Origin: an uncultured Gammaproteobacteria bacterium
GTDB lineage: Bacteria; Pseudomonadota; Gammaproteobacteria; Steroidobacterales; UBA11654
DNA length: 64,000 nt
Assembly: GCA_902595845.1 (NCBI GenBank)
Contig: CACJRN010000002.1
Span: 1 to 64,000, forward strand
Direction: 5' to 3'
Both the position numbers and the translations under genes were made by a program. Below the pieces are notes generated by a model. The model was not told the DNA's origin. It did no database searches and was given only the letters and a program-made list of their open reading frames with translations. Positions 43,165 to 51,345 of this stretch are shown in pieces (position 1 is the first letter of the stretch; every line of letters starts with the position of its first letter).

Positions 43165-43195
43165 AAAAAAGGCCTGTTTTCACAGGCCTTTTTTT
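43164..43195. terminator. Bidirectional intrinsic terminator
   Basis: AAAAAAAGGCCTGT (43164-43177) and ACAGGCCTTTTTTT (43182-43195) form a perfect 14-bp stem with a 4-base loop, flanked by A and T tracts. It lies between the rightward proline dehydrogenase-like gene and the leftward TonB receptor gene. Confidence 0.93.
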
Positions 43196-43211
43196 AATTA
43201 CTTATGCTTAA

Positions 43212-45899
43212 TTAAAAGCTTCGTTTAATTCTCACACCAAATCTTCTTCCATCAGGGAAGTACATGGCATGACTTGTTGGGAGAACAAATGTGCTTGGGC
43301 CATTAGATTTTGTGATATCTGTTGGTCTGATACATGGATTAGGATGGAAAATGCCCGATCCTGCACCTGGTCCAGCAACTCCACAGAACGATGGAATTGG
43401 CAATATAAACTTCATATTAGGGAAGTCTGTAAAGCCATAACCCGATCTTGTTTTCGTGTCATCGAACGCATTATCAATGAAAGCTGTAATTTCAAGATTG
43501 TCTGTGACATAACCGATTCTTAGATCAACTTTATAGTAACCCTCTAGGTATACTCTTTTAAATTGATCAATGTATCTATCATCTTGGAACATGATGTCAG
43601 CTTCTGCGACCCATGTGGCTCCATTCGATGTTTCCCAGTTATAGTTCAGCCCTAGTGTCATAGCGTTTGGAGGAGCATTCTCTAGAGGATTGCCACTGAG
43701 ATCAATTGAACATGTCGATCTACCGCTTGAGTCTGTGATGATTGTACAATTCCCAGCATTCGCTATATTTGAGGCTCCAGCAGTCAAACGAGTGAAGTCT
43801 TTATACTTTGCATTCATATGTGTGTATGAAAGTGTTGCACTAAAATTATCAGATATAAAATATTGAGCATCTATTTCAACACCTTTAACTTCCGCCTTAG
43901 CAGCATTCGTTGTTCTTGACTGAAGTATTCCAGTTTGAGCATTTACGACTTGAGTGGCTGTTTGTTTATCAGTAAAGTCTTGAAGGAAGATGTCTGCATT
44001 AAAGCGCATCTTTCCATCCATCATGGTTGACTTCATTCCCAATTCATAAACTGTCATCTCTTCAGCTTCGTATCGGTTGTCCTCTGGATTATAAAGACTA
44101 AAACCACCACCTGTTACAGTACTGATTCCTCCTGGTTTTTTCGCTTGTGCGATAGACCCGTAGAAAGTGAAATCATCAGAAGCATAATGTGTCAATGTAA
44201 CTTTGGGCGTTGTCATATCTTCATCGTGATCACCACAAATCTGATAAGTCCACATTGGTGGGTTAACTCTGCTTCGTCCAGGTCCAGCAAATCCGACCCC
44301 ATTAGGGTCTACCGTTCCATTACCATCTGATCCACAAGTATTTTCGTCTTCTTTGCTGTATCTAGCTTCTACTGAAACTGCCCATGAATCACTGATATCA
44401 TATTCAAGCATTGCATAGACAGATTTGTGATCTGAATCACGAGTCCAGTAACTGCCTCCACGATCAAGACATCCTGCAAACTCTCCTCCTTCTGTACCAG
44501 GTGCACAAATTGCCCCTTGGAAAGTTTTTGCATCTCCCCAGAACATTGGATTAGGTCCGTTCATAAAAGCAGGTGCGAACCATGGCCTGGTTTCGAGGTA
44601 AGTGAATGTATTGAATGATTTATCATCCAATTGCATTTCTTGATTCCAGTATTGGGCTCCGACGGTCCATCTGAATGCCTCATCAGCACTTGATTGTAAT
44701 CTAAATTCTTGACTGGTCAGCTCAGTATGTTGGTCGTACCAAATTTCACCAAACTCAGTCGCACGTCTTGTGGTGCCCCTAAATTGAGGGTCCTCAAAAG
44801 TAAATACATCACCTTCCATTAAGCCTGTGATTGAGGTAAAAGTAAGATTTTCAAATTCTTTTACTGCAGTCATTGAGAACTTCATAAGTTCCCTGTTTGC
44901 ACCAGGGTAATCTTTTCCTGTCCTTGGGTTGGTCTGAAGTTGTGCACCACCTATGTCATCAACATTTGGGAGCGCGCCTACATTTGAAGCCATATGAGTA
45001 ACCAATGGTGAAATCACCTGACCTGTAGTGTAGTAAGCCAAACACATTGTTGGGGTAGGGATAATACAAGTGTTCACTGGTGCTATTGCTTGTGGATCAA
45101 CTGGTAACATTGTAGTTCCAGATTGCTGATACTGAGCGCCTGGCTCATAATCATCATCTGTATACTCCATTCTGGTGACTAAGCTAAAGTCATCTGTAGG
45201 TTCATAATTAAATGTTATGGATCCTGCAACGCCTTCTTCACCACCCACTGGTTGTCCTGTGACTAAATTGTCGTGATAACCGTCTCTAGACCATGTAGCA
45301 AAATTGACACCCACAGCTGTATTGTCACTAATTCCACCACTCCAACTACCTCTCAGATCCATTTCCGCCTCAGATGCGACTGTCGCGGAAACACTCGATT
45401 GATTTTCTTGGGTTGGTTTTTTGGTGACATAGTTGATTGCACCTGCAAACGCAGAACGACCATATAATGCACTTTGAGGCCCTTTTACAATTTCAACTCT
45501 TTCTAGGTCAAACAATCTAGAATTGATCAGTGCAGTACCTCCTGCAATCGTCAAGTTTTCAGATGAAAGGTCAACACCATCTTGAAGTACAGCAACATTT
45601 TGCCTTCCTCTCACTGGCGATAAGCCTCTTAGCGTAATTCTTGTGTCTTGCTGAGAGAAACCATTATCGAATACCATTGAAGCAGACATCTTTGCGACAT
45701 CTTCTAAGCTGGTTATTCCAGCTCTTTCAAGTTTTTCCGAGCCTATGACATCTACTTGGACTGGAATATCTTGTAGATTCTCAGCTTTTTTCCTTGCTGT
45801 TACTACAATCTCTTCAATTTGTGCAACCGAAGACATCGTAAAAACAAATGCAAATAGAGCTGTAAAAGCCCTAAATGTAGCTTGATATGAGTGTTTCAT
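43212..45899 (-). CDS. TonB-dependent receptor
   Basis: The 895-residue outer-membrane receptor has a signal peptide (FRAFTALFAFVFTMSSVA), plug start IEEIVVTARKKAENLQDIPVQ, plug motifs TRITLRGLSPVRGRQNV and VEIVKGPQSALYGRSAFAGA, and a barrel ending FGVRIKRSF. Extracellular loops contain several cysteines, e.g. CIIPTPTMC and CAPGTEGGEFAGC, that could form disulfides. The track start at 45929 adds ten residues; ATG 45899 has AGGGG upstream and gives a clean signal peptide. Substrate unknown. It lies between tRNA-Gly and tRNA-Cys. Confidence 0.92.
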   Translation of the reverse strand: MKHSYQATFRAFTALFAFVFTMSSVAQIEEIVVTARKKAENLQDIPVQVDVIGSEKLERAGITSLEDVAKMSASMVFDNGFSQQDTRITLRGLSPVRGRQNVAVLQDGVDLSSENLTIAGGTALINSRLFDLERVEIVKGPQSALYGRSAFAGAINYVTKKPTQENQSSVSATVASEAEMDLRGSWSGGISDNTAVGVNFATWSRDGYHDNLVTGQPVGGEEGVAGSITFNYEPTDDFSLVTRMEYTDDDYEPGAQYQQSGTTMLPVDPQAIAPVNTCIIPTPTMCLAYYTTGQVISPLVTHMASNVGALPNVDDIGGAQLQTNPRTGKDYPGANRELMKFSMTAVKEFENLTFTSITGLMEGDVFTFEDPQFRGTTRRATEFGEIWYDQHTELTSQEFRLQSSADEAFRWTVGAQYWNQEMQLDDKSFNTFTYLETRPWFAPAFMNGPNPMFWGDAKTFQGAICAPGTEGGEFAGCLDRGGSYWTRDSDHKSVYAMLEYDISDSWAVSVEARYSKEDENTCGSDGNGTVDPNGVGFAGPGRSRVNPPMWTYQICGDHDEDMTTPKVTLTHYASDDFTFYGSIAQAKKPGGISTVTGGGFSLYNPEDNRYEAEEMTVYELGMKSTMMDGKMRFNADIFLQDFTDKQTATQVVNAQTGILQSRTTNAAKAEVKGVEIDAQYFISDNFSATLSYTHMNAKYKDFTRLTAGASNIANAGNCTIITDSSGRSTCSIDLSGNPLENAPPNAMTLGLNYNWETSNGATWVAEADIMFQDDRYIDQFKRVYLEGYYKVDLRIGYVTDNLEITAFIDNAFDDTKTRSGYGFTDFPNMKFILPIPSFCGVAGPGAGSGIFHPNPCIRPTDITKSNGPSTFVLPTSHAMYFPDGRRFGVRIKRSF

Positions 45900-46086
45900 A
45901 TTTACCCCTAAATATATTGATTCTCTCAATCATGCAACGGCAATAAAGCAATTTCAAGCAGAAAGAAGCTATTTTTAGTTACAAATCGTTACATATTAGA
46001 TACTTATCGCTCAGATTCGCTTTCTGAATAAAGAATAATGTTGAGATTATTACTATTTGAGAGGAGCTTATTTTTTTGGATAGAGG

Positions 46087-46092
46087 TATAAT
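46087..46092 (+). promoter_or_regulatory. -10 element of the tRNA-Cys/tRNA-Leu promoter
   Basis: A perfect TATAAT lies 14 bases before the mature 5' end of tRNA-Cys. A good -35 at standard spacing is not evident (GAGCTT), and TTGAGA occurs too far upstream at 46057. The position is right for a short tRNA leader, implying that the two tRNAs have their own promoter in this genome. Confidence 0.45.
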
Positions 46093-46106
46093 TCTCAACT
46101 GAAAAA

Positions 46107-46177
46107 GGCAAGGTGGCAGAGTGGTTATGCAGCGGCCTGCAAAGCCGTGGACGTCGGTTCGATTCCGATCCTTGCCT
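46107..46177 (+). tRNA. tRNA-Cys (anticodon GCA)
   Basis: Acceptor GGCAAGG pairs with CCTTGCC; the anticodon loop CTGCAAA lies between GCGGC and GCCGT, giving anticodon GCA (46139-46141); the T-arm is TCGGTTCGATTCCGA. The discriminator T is followed by CAG, so CCA is not encoded here, unlike the two other tRNAs in the window. tRNA-Leu begins 9 bases later. Confidence 0.95.
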
Positions 46178-46186
46178 CAGGTTTAA

Positions 46187-46273
46187 GCCCGGGTGGCGGA
46201 ATTGGTAGACGCTACGGACTTAAAATCCGTTGAGATTTTTCTCGTGCCGGTTCGAGTCCGGCCCTGGGCACCA
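46187..46273 (+). tRNA. tRNA-Leu (anticodon TAA)
   Basis: This 87-base class II tRNA has acceptor GCCCGGG with CCTGGGC (one G-U), anticodon stem ACGGA/TCCGT with loop CTTAAAA (anticodon TAA at 46221-46223), a long variable arm (TGAGATTTTTCTCG), T-arm GCCGGTTCGAGTCCGGC and encoded CCA. It matches E. coli leuZ in identity and in position after tRNA-Cys. Confidence 0.97.
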
Positions 46274-46326
46274 AACCTAGTAATGTTAAAAAAACTAAAT
46301 AGTATTTACTCTACGAATTATTGAAC

Positions 46327-47298
46327 ATGACTGATAATTATATTTATGAGCCTGATCTATCTCTTTATAAATCTGAAGAGGGATACGAGAAAATGATGTC
46401 ATGGTATGAAAGAGTATCCGATGAAATTACAGTTGTTCATAATAGCATTTTTGCAGATACAAGATTTGGAAAGACACATATCATTGAGGCTGGGGATGCC
46501 AATCAAAAACCTGTTTTATTGATACCAGGTGTCGCTGGATGTGCACCATTGTGGAGACATCAAATCAATGCATTCTCTGAGCATTTTCGTGTACTTGCAA
46601 TTGACATCGTTGGTCAACCAGGTAAGAGCGCTGCAAACCCTCCATCTGTTTTTAATGATGATTATACAAATTGGCTGGAAGACATTATTCAATCTCTTGA
46701 GCTAGAAAAACCGCATATAGTTGGGGTCAGTACAGGAGGTACGACCGCTATGGATATGGCGATTAGGAAATCAGAAATGATAGATAAAACGGTAATGTGC
46801 GGCCCAACAGGACTGGCCAGAGCAAGACTCCCTTTCAGGCAATGGTTGCTGACAGCAAGAAAAAAAGATGCGGATGTTTTGTCGGATGATCTAACAGCTT
46901 CATCTTTCTCAAAACCGAGATCTGGCGAGACATTTGGATCATTTGATCGGCAGCTTGCTCGAGGTATGGCTTTGGGTACAAGGCATTATCGAGTTGATAA
47001 ATCGCTCGGCATTTACAATGAAAAAACATCAAGAGTGGATATCCTTAAAGCTTTGAAAGTCATTGGTAAATTCTTTTTCTCGGTTGATAAAAATAGGCTG
47101 AGAAGCTTTAAGAACAAAGGCCTATTGATTTTTGGAGAATTTGAGGTACTTTACAATCCTTGGAAGATCAGCAAACGTCTGCAAAAACTGATTCCATCTC
47201 TACAAATTGAAATTGTAAAAGATGCTGGTCACGCAGCGATTTATGATCAGCCTGAGGCAGTTAATGAATTAGTCTTAGAGTTTCTAAGAAAGGAATAA
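46327..47298 (+). CDS. Alpha/beta hydrolase
   Basis: The 323-residue cytosolic alpha/beta-hydrolase fold enzyme has an oxyanion-region motif LIPGVAGCAPLW, nucleophile elbow GVSTGGT (Ser), a probable acidic residue near FGEFEVLYNP and catalytic His in KDAGHAAIYDQPE. Such proteins are esterases, lipases or C-C hydrolases; specificity is unknown. The track uses TTG 46321; ATG two codons later is at least as plausible, though neither has a clear ribosome-binding site. It is the first protein gene after the tRNA pair, followed 7 bases on by hupE. Confidence 0.85.
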   Translation: MTDNYIYEPDLSLYKSEEGYEKMMSWYERVSDEITVVHNSIFADTRFGKTHIIEAGDANQKPVLLIPGVAGCAPLWRHQINAFSEHFRVLAIDIVGQPGKSAANPPSVFNDDYTNWLEDIIQSLELEKPHIVGVSTGGTTAMDMAIRKSEMIDKTVMCGPTGLARARLPFRQWLLTARKKDADVLSDDLTASSFSKPRSGETFGSFDRQLARGMALGTRHYRVDKSLGIYNEKTSRVDILKALKVIGKFFFSVDKNRLRSFKNKGLLIFGEFEVLYNPWKISKRLQKLIPSLQIEIVKDAGHAAIYDQPEAVNELVLEFLRKE

Positions 47299-47305
47299 AA
47301 CAACA

Positions 47306-47887
47306 ATGATTAAAATATTGATCTTTTTTCTTCTTTTTTTTACTTCATCAGTATCAGCACACGAAGCACAAAGTCTCCCTTACGGACCATTTCTAAGTGG
47401 TATTACTCATCCTGTGCTTGGATTTGACCACTTACTGGCCATGGTAAGTGTTGGCATGATCAGCGCTCAGATCGGGGGTAGGGCGATTTGGACTGTTCCA
47501 GCAACGTTCGTAATCGTCATGTTTTTCGGTGGATTGCTCGGTCTTAATTATGGCGGATTGACCGGTTATGAGATTGGGATTGCTCTTTCTGTACTTTTAC
47601 TTGGATCTGCCTTGGCAGCCGATAAGAAGCTCAATGCGAATTTTGCAATGCTGGCTGTTGCTGTCTTTGCAATCTTTCACGGCTATGCTCATGGAGAAGA
47701 GATCCCAACTATTGCTAAACCACCACCCTATGTTGCCGGATTTATGACAGGAACTGTAATACTCCACATTGCAGGCGTGGTTCTTGCAGATATTTCAACA
47801 CACTATGAAAAGGGCAAGATTTTATTGAGATTATTGGGTGGATTAATTGCATTATCAGGGCTTTATTTCCTTGTTAGTGCTTTATAA
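47306..47887 (+). CDS. HupE/UreJ-family metal transporter
   Basis: The 193-residue inner-membrane protein has a signal peptide (LIFFLLFFTSSVSA) and the HupE/UreJ signature HPVLGFDHLLAMVSVG, followed by a second His-containing segment FHGYAHGEE and six or so hydrophobic helices. Family members are thought to move nickel or cobalt for hydrogenase or urease. No hydrogenase or urease gene is visible in the window, so its cofactor use here is open. AAGGAAT upstream serves as ribosome-binding site. Confidence 0.88.
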   Translation: MIKILIFFLLFFTSSVSAHEAQSLPYGPFLSGITHPVLGFDHLLAMVSVGMISAQIGGRAIWTVPATFVIVMFFGGLLGLNYGGLTGYEIGIALSVLLLGSALAADKKLNANFAMLAVAVFAIFHGYAHGEEIPTIAKPPPYVAGFMTGTVILHIAGVVLADISTHYEKGKILLRLLGGLIALSGLYFLVSAL

Positions 47888-47895
47888 TTAGAGTT

Positions 47896-48486
47896 ATGAA
47901 GATTAGATTGGTTTTTTGGGAAATTGGTAGTTTTATTTGGGTTGTTTTAGCCGGTTCGGCATTGCACTTTTCCTTCGAATTAAGCGAATTCTGGACGCCT
48001 CTCGCATTTATCTCAGCTGTAAATGAGAGTGTTTGGGAGCATCTAAAGATGTATTTTTGGCCAGGTTTAATTTATGCACTCGTGCAATACACTTACACAA
48101 GAGACATTGCCAATAATTATTGGTATGCCAAACTCGCTTCACTGATTGTTACCCCTCTTGGGATTACTCTCTCATTCTATGGTTATTTAGCAATTTCATT
48201 GCCTTTATACGGTCAAGGTTTCTTTGTCATGGATTTAATGACTATGGTTATCGGTTTGTTATTGGCATCAATTGTTTCATATAAGATTATGGTGAAACCT
48301 CCCATGGAGCTTCCAAAGAAGAAAAGCATACTAGCAGGTTACCTTACTATCACAGCTATGTTTTCAACGTTTACTTTTTTTCCACCAAAGATCTTTCTTT
48401 TCGAAAATTATTTTGGTTACGAATACAGTGGAGAGTATGGAATACTCGAGGACTATGAGCCTTATCGGATTTTTAGAAAAGAGTAA
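47896..48486 (+). CDS. DUF6512-like integral membrane protein
   Basis: The 196-residue protein has about five hydrophobic segments and the motif SAVNESVWEHLKMYFWPGLIYAL, characteristic of a family of uncharacterised membrane proteins (DUF6512, as I recall it). Eight bases separate it from hupE, so the two are probably co-transcribed. Its TAA stop directly abuts the stop of the convergent response-regulator gene, with no intervening base. Function unknown. Confidence 0.75.
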   Translation: MKIRLVFWEIGSFIWVVLAGSALHFSFELSEFWTPLAFISAVNESVWEHLKMYFWPGLIYALVQYTYTRDIANNYWYAKLASLIVTPLGITLSFYGYLAISLPLYGQGFFVMDLMTMVIGLLLASIVSYKIMVKPPMELPKKKSILAGYLTITAMFSTFTFFPPKIFLFENYFGYEYSGEYGILEDYEPYRIFRKE

Positions 48487-49158
48487 TTAAAGCTCAAAGC
48501 TATATCCAATCCCGTAAACAGATCTAATGTAATCATGTTCGGGCGAAGCAGTCTTAAGTTTGTGTCTTAAATTTTTGACATGTGTATCAACTGTTCGATC
48601 CAAAACAATTCTTCCATCTTCAAAAATATTATTCAGAATCTGATCGCGATTGAATACTCGTCCAGGACTTTGCAAAAACATTTTCAGCAATCTAAATTCC
48701 ACAGGCGTAAGATCCAATCTGTCTCTGTGTAACTTTATCGTATAAGTTTGATCATTTACTTCGAAGGCATCATATACCTCTCCATGATTTAAACCTCCCT
48801 CTGATCTTCTGAGTACTGCCTTGACTCTTGCAACAACTTCTTTGGGGCTAAATGGTTTACAAACATAGTCATCTGCTCCCAACTCAAGGCCTATGAGTCG
48901 GTCAATTTCATCAATCATTGCAGTGACCATTATGATTGGTACCATTGAAAACTGCCTGATTTCCTTGCAAAGATCTTTTCCATTTACGTCGGGCAACATT
49001 AAATCAAGGAGGATGATATTGGGTTGATTGGTTTTTACCCAATCCACAACATCACTACCTGATTCGAAATGCGTCACTTTGAACTGATTCTGATTGAGAT
49101 ATGCAATCAAGACATCGGCGAGTTTTTTCTCATCTTCAACGATTAGGACATGCTTCAT
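48487..49158 (-). CDS. OmpR-family response regulator (BaeR/CpxR-like)
   Basis: The 223-residue regulator has a receiver domain (VEDEKKLADVL with the acidic pocket, phospho-acceptor Asp in IILLDLMLPDVNG, Lys in DDYVCKPFSPKE) and a winged-helix DNA-binding domain ending VKNLRHKLKTASPEHDYIRSVYGIGYSFEL. It overlaps the kinase gene by 4 bases (ATGA). Together with the divergent Spy-like gene this points to envelope stress control. Calling it BaeR rather than CpxR is a judgement based on the best overall resemblance. Confidence 0.9.
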   Translation of the reverse strand: MKHVLIVEDEKKLADVLIAYLNQNQFKVTHFESGSDVVDWVKTNQPNIILLDLMLPDVNGKDLCKEIRQFSMVPIIMVTAMIDEIDRLIGLELGADDYVCKPFSPKEVVARVKAVLRRSEGGLNHGEVYDAFEVNDQTYTIKLHRDRLDLTPVEFRLLKMFLQSPGRVFNRDQILNNIFEDGRIVLDRTVDTHVKNLRHKLKTASPEHDYIRSVYGIGYSFEL

Positions 49159-50609
49159 GTGTCACCTTTTGGTAATGAGATCTCAATTGATAGACCCCCA
49201 TGCTCAGATTTTGTCGCCTTAATTTTTCCAGAGTGTGCTTCTACGATTTCATGGCAAATTGCTAAACCGAGACCGGCGCCACCTTTTTCTCTCGATCTAG
49301 ATAACTCTTCCCTGAAGAAGCGATCAAATACTTTATCCATAACATCTGGATCAACACCTGGTTCTGAGTCACTGAATGTGATTAATATATCTTCTTTATT
49401 CTCTTTGAGTTGAATTTCAAGCTTTCCAGGCGAATCTGTATATCTCAATGTATTTTCAATTAGATTGGTGAATAACTGTTCTAATCGATAACTATCTCCA
49501 AGAAAAGCACCCTCTGTATCAATCAATTCCTTTATTTCTATTTCAGATGACTCTAATCTGTCTCGATATGATTCAATCACCTCTTTTAGACAAGAACCAA
49601 TATTCATCTCTCTCATTTGATATTTCATTGCACCCAAGTCAGCAAGGGTGAGCTCATATAAATCATTCACAAGATTATTGATTCTTTTTACCTCATGAGT
49701 CAGTGACTGAAGTGTTTCTTTGTCAAACTCTCTGATGCCATCTTCGACTGCCTCCAGTTCGCTTTTTAGAATTGCAATGGGTGTTCTGAGTTCGTGAGAA
49801 ATATCTGCAAGCCATTGCTTTTGAGACTCTGAGTTTTTATCCAATGTTTTAGCCAATATATTGAAGTCTCTTGATAGTTTTCCTAATTCATCTCTATTTT
49901 GAATGGATACTCTTGTTTTGAATTCACCACTGATCAAACTCCTGGTTCCTCGACCCAATTTCCTGATAGGTCCAGTTATATTCATTGTGAGCACGAGCGA
50001 TATGATTGCTGCAAAAAGGAGCCCAGCTATTGCTGAGAATCGAAGTGTTTGATTGTTTGATCTAGCAAAAGCCAAATCAATTTCTTCATACAACCTCTCA
50101 GAGATAATGAGTGCAAGCGTACCAATCTGCTCATTTTCAAATTTTATTGGAGAGAGTATGAATCGATCATTTAGGATCATCTCCAATGGCTCATTGGCTG
50201 AGATTTCATCAATTATGTCCTTATTGCCAATTACAATTTCTAGGTTTTCATCCAGGAGATATAGTCTTCCAGGTCTTTCAATGTCTTGATTTTTATTGAA
50301 TGAAAATCTGAACCTCCTTCGTTCGTTCACGACATTTGGAAGTATAATTAGATTCTCATCAAATGAACGTCTCTGTCTTAAAATAAGGTCTGCCATTCTC
50401 GGGTTTTCTCTAAGAAAGTCCCAAGTCTGCACTTCTGCATAATAATCCTCGATTTCTGATGCAAATGTTTGTAACTGTGCCGTTTCAATCCTGGTTACAA
50501 AGCGAAATAGATCACGTTCAAACGTATAGGTTCCTACAGCAAATATCATAAGCGTTACTGCACAAAAGCTCAGCCAATATGACAGAAAGAATTTTGGAAA
50601 AATTTTCAC
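49155..50609 (-). CDS. Sensor histidine kinase (BaeS-like)
   Basis: The 484-residue membrane kinase has a first transmembrane segment (FFLSYWLSFCAVTLMIFAVG), a periplasmic sensor domain of about 150 residues, a second transmembrane segment (FSAIAGLLFAAIISLVLTMNI), HAMP (GPIRKLGRGTRSL), HisKA with WLADISHELRTPIAILKSEL (phospho-His) and HATPase (NLIENTLRYTDSPG, FDRFFREE, GGAGLGLAI). The IREF/LVNDLYELTLADLGAMKY region is BaeS-like. It lies upstream of its regulator in one leftward operon and is divergent from the Spy-like gene across 134 bases. Confidence 0.9.
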   Translation of the reverse strand: MKIFPKFFLSYWLSFCAVTLMIFAVGTYTFERDLFRFVTRIETAQLQTFASEIEDYYAEVQTWDFLRENPRMADLILRQRRSFDENLIILPNVVNERRRFRFSFNKNQDIERPGRLYLLDENLEIVIGNKDIIDEISANEPLEMILNDRFILSPIKFENEQIGTLALIISERLYEEIDLAFARSNNQTLRFSAIAGLLFAAIISLVLTMNITGPIRKLGRGTRSLISGEFKTRVSIQNRDELGKLSRDFNILAKTLDKNSESQKQWLADISHELRTPIAILKSELEAVEDGIREFDKETLQSLTHEVKRINNLVNDLYELTLADLGAMKYQMREMNIGSCLKEVIESYRDRLESSEIEIKELIDTEGAFLGDSYRLEQLFTNLIENTLRYTDSPGKLEIQLKENKEDILITFSDSEPGVDPDVMDKVFDRFFREELSRSREKGGAGLGLAICHEIVEAHSGKIKATKSEHGGLSIEISLPKGDT

Positions 50610-50667
50610 TTATATGCCCATCAATATGTCCAAATTATAAATTCATTATTACAGTTTAAATTTACAA

Positions 50668-50694
50668 TTCATCTTTTCTTCATATTTACTTCAA
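50668..50694. promoter_or_regulatory. Three phased half-sites between baeS-like and spy-like genes
   Basis: TTCAT at 50668, TTCAT at 50679 and TTCAA at 50690 repeat at exactly 11-base intervals, one helical turn. The latter two extend to CTTCA. An inverted GTGAAG follows at 50702. Direct repeats of one-turn phase are the usual binding layout for OmpR-family dimers, and the position between the two-component genes and the Spy-like gene fits autoregulation plus target control. Confidence 0.5.
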
Positions 50695-50743
50695 GATTTA
50701 GGTGAAGAATGAAAATCATAAAAAAAATATTTGAGGGCCAAAT

Positions 50744-51190
50744 ATGAAAAATATGAAATACATATCATTTGCTATTGGAGCGATTCTCTACTTGGGTTCA
50801 ATGTCACTTCTAAACAATGCCTATGCACATGATCACAATGATCGCGGTATAAGGATGTTATTCCAAGACATGGATTTAACTGACGAACAAAGAAAAGAAG
50901 TCAGATCTATCATGTCTTCCAGTATCAAAGAAGGCAGGGGATTAAGAGCAGAGATGAGAGAGCAATCCATGGATGCCATGGATGAGCTTAAGAAAGGCAC
51001 TAAGGAGAAACTTTCCACGGTGCTTTCAGAAGAACAAATGGCTCAATTTGATAAGAACTCGAAACGCATGGAAAAACGAAAAGAAAAGATGCGTGATAAG
51101 AAAATGAAAGGCCATGGTAAAGGGAAAGATAAAGGGAAAAAGAAAAGGAATAAAAAACGACATAAAGGAAATAAGAAACACAAGAAGTAA
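50744..51190 (+). CDS. Spy/CpxP-family periplasmic chaperone-like protein
   Basis: The 148-residue protein has a signal peptide (ISFAIGAILYLGSMSLLNNAYA), then a Spy/CpxP helical domain with two LTxxQ-type motifs: MDLTDEQRKEVRSIM and LSTVLSEEQMAQFDK. Such proteins buffer misfolded envelope proteins and are induced by Bae/Cpx. The last ~40 residues are an extreme Lys/Arg/Gly tail (GKGKDKGKKKRNKKRHKGNK), absent from Spy of enteric bacteria. GAGGGCC precedes the ATG. Divergent from the BaeSR-like genes; a strong terminator follows. Confidence 0.85.
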   Translation: MKNMKYISFAIGAILYLGSMSLLNNAYAHDHNDRGIRMLFQDMDLTDEQRKEVRSIMSSSIKEGRGLRAEMREQSMDAMDELKKGTKEKLSTVLSEEQMAQFDKNSKRMEKRKEKMRDKKMKGHGKGKDKGKKKRNKKRHKGNKKHKK

Positions 51191-51219
51191 TAAAATTTGC
51201 CATAAAGGCAGAACCATAG

Positions 51220-51263
51220 CTAAGGCCAATCCGAACCCCTGACAGGATTGGCCTTAGTTTTTT
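51220..51263 (+). terminator. Intrinsic terminator of the Spy-like gene
   Basis: CTAAGGCCAATCC (51220-51232) pairs perfectly with GGATTGGCCTTAG (51245-51257), 13 bp with a 12-base loop, followed by TTTTTT. A strong rightward Rho-independent terminator, 30 bases after the stop codon. Confidence 0.93.
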
Positions 51264-51345
51264 ATGTAATTATCTTTCAAATCTAAGCAAATCATCACCA
51301 CCTGTATTAACATAGCTTGTTGAAATAGAACAAAGGTATAGACAG

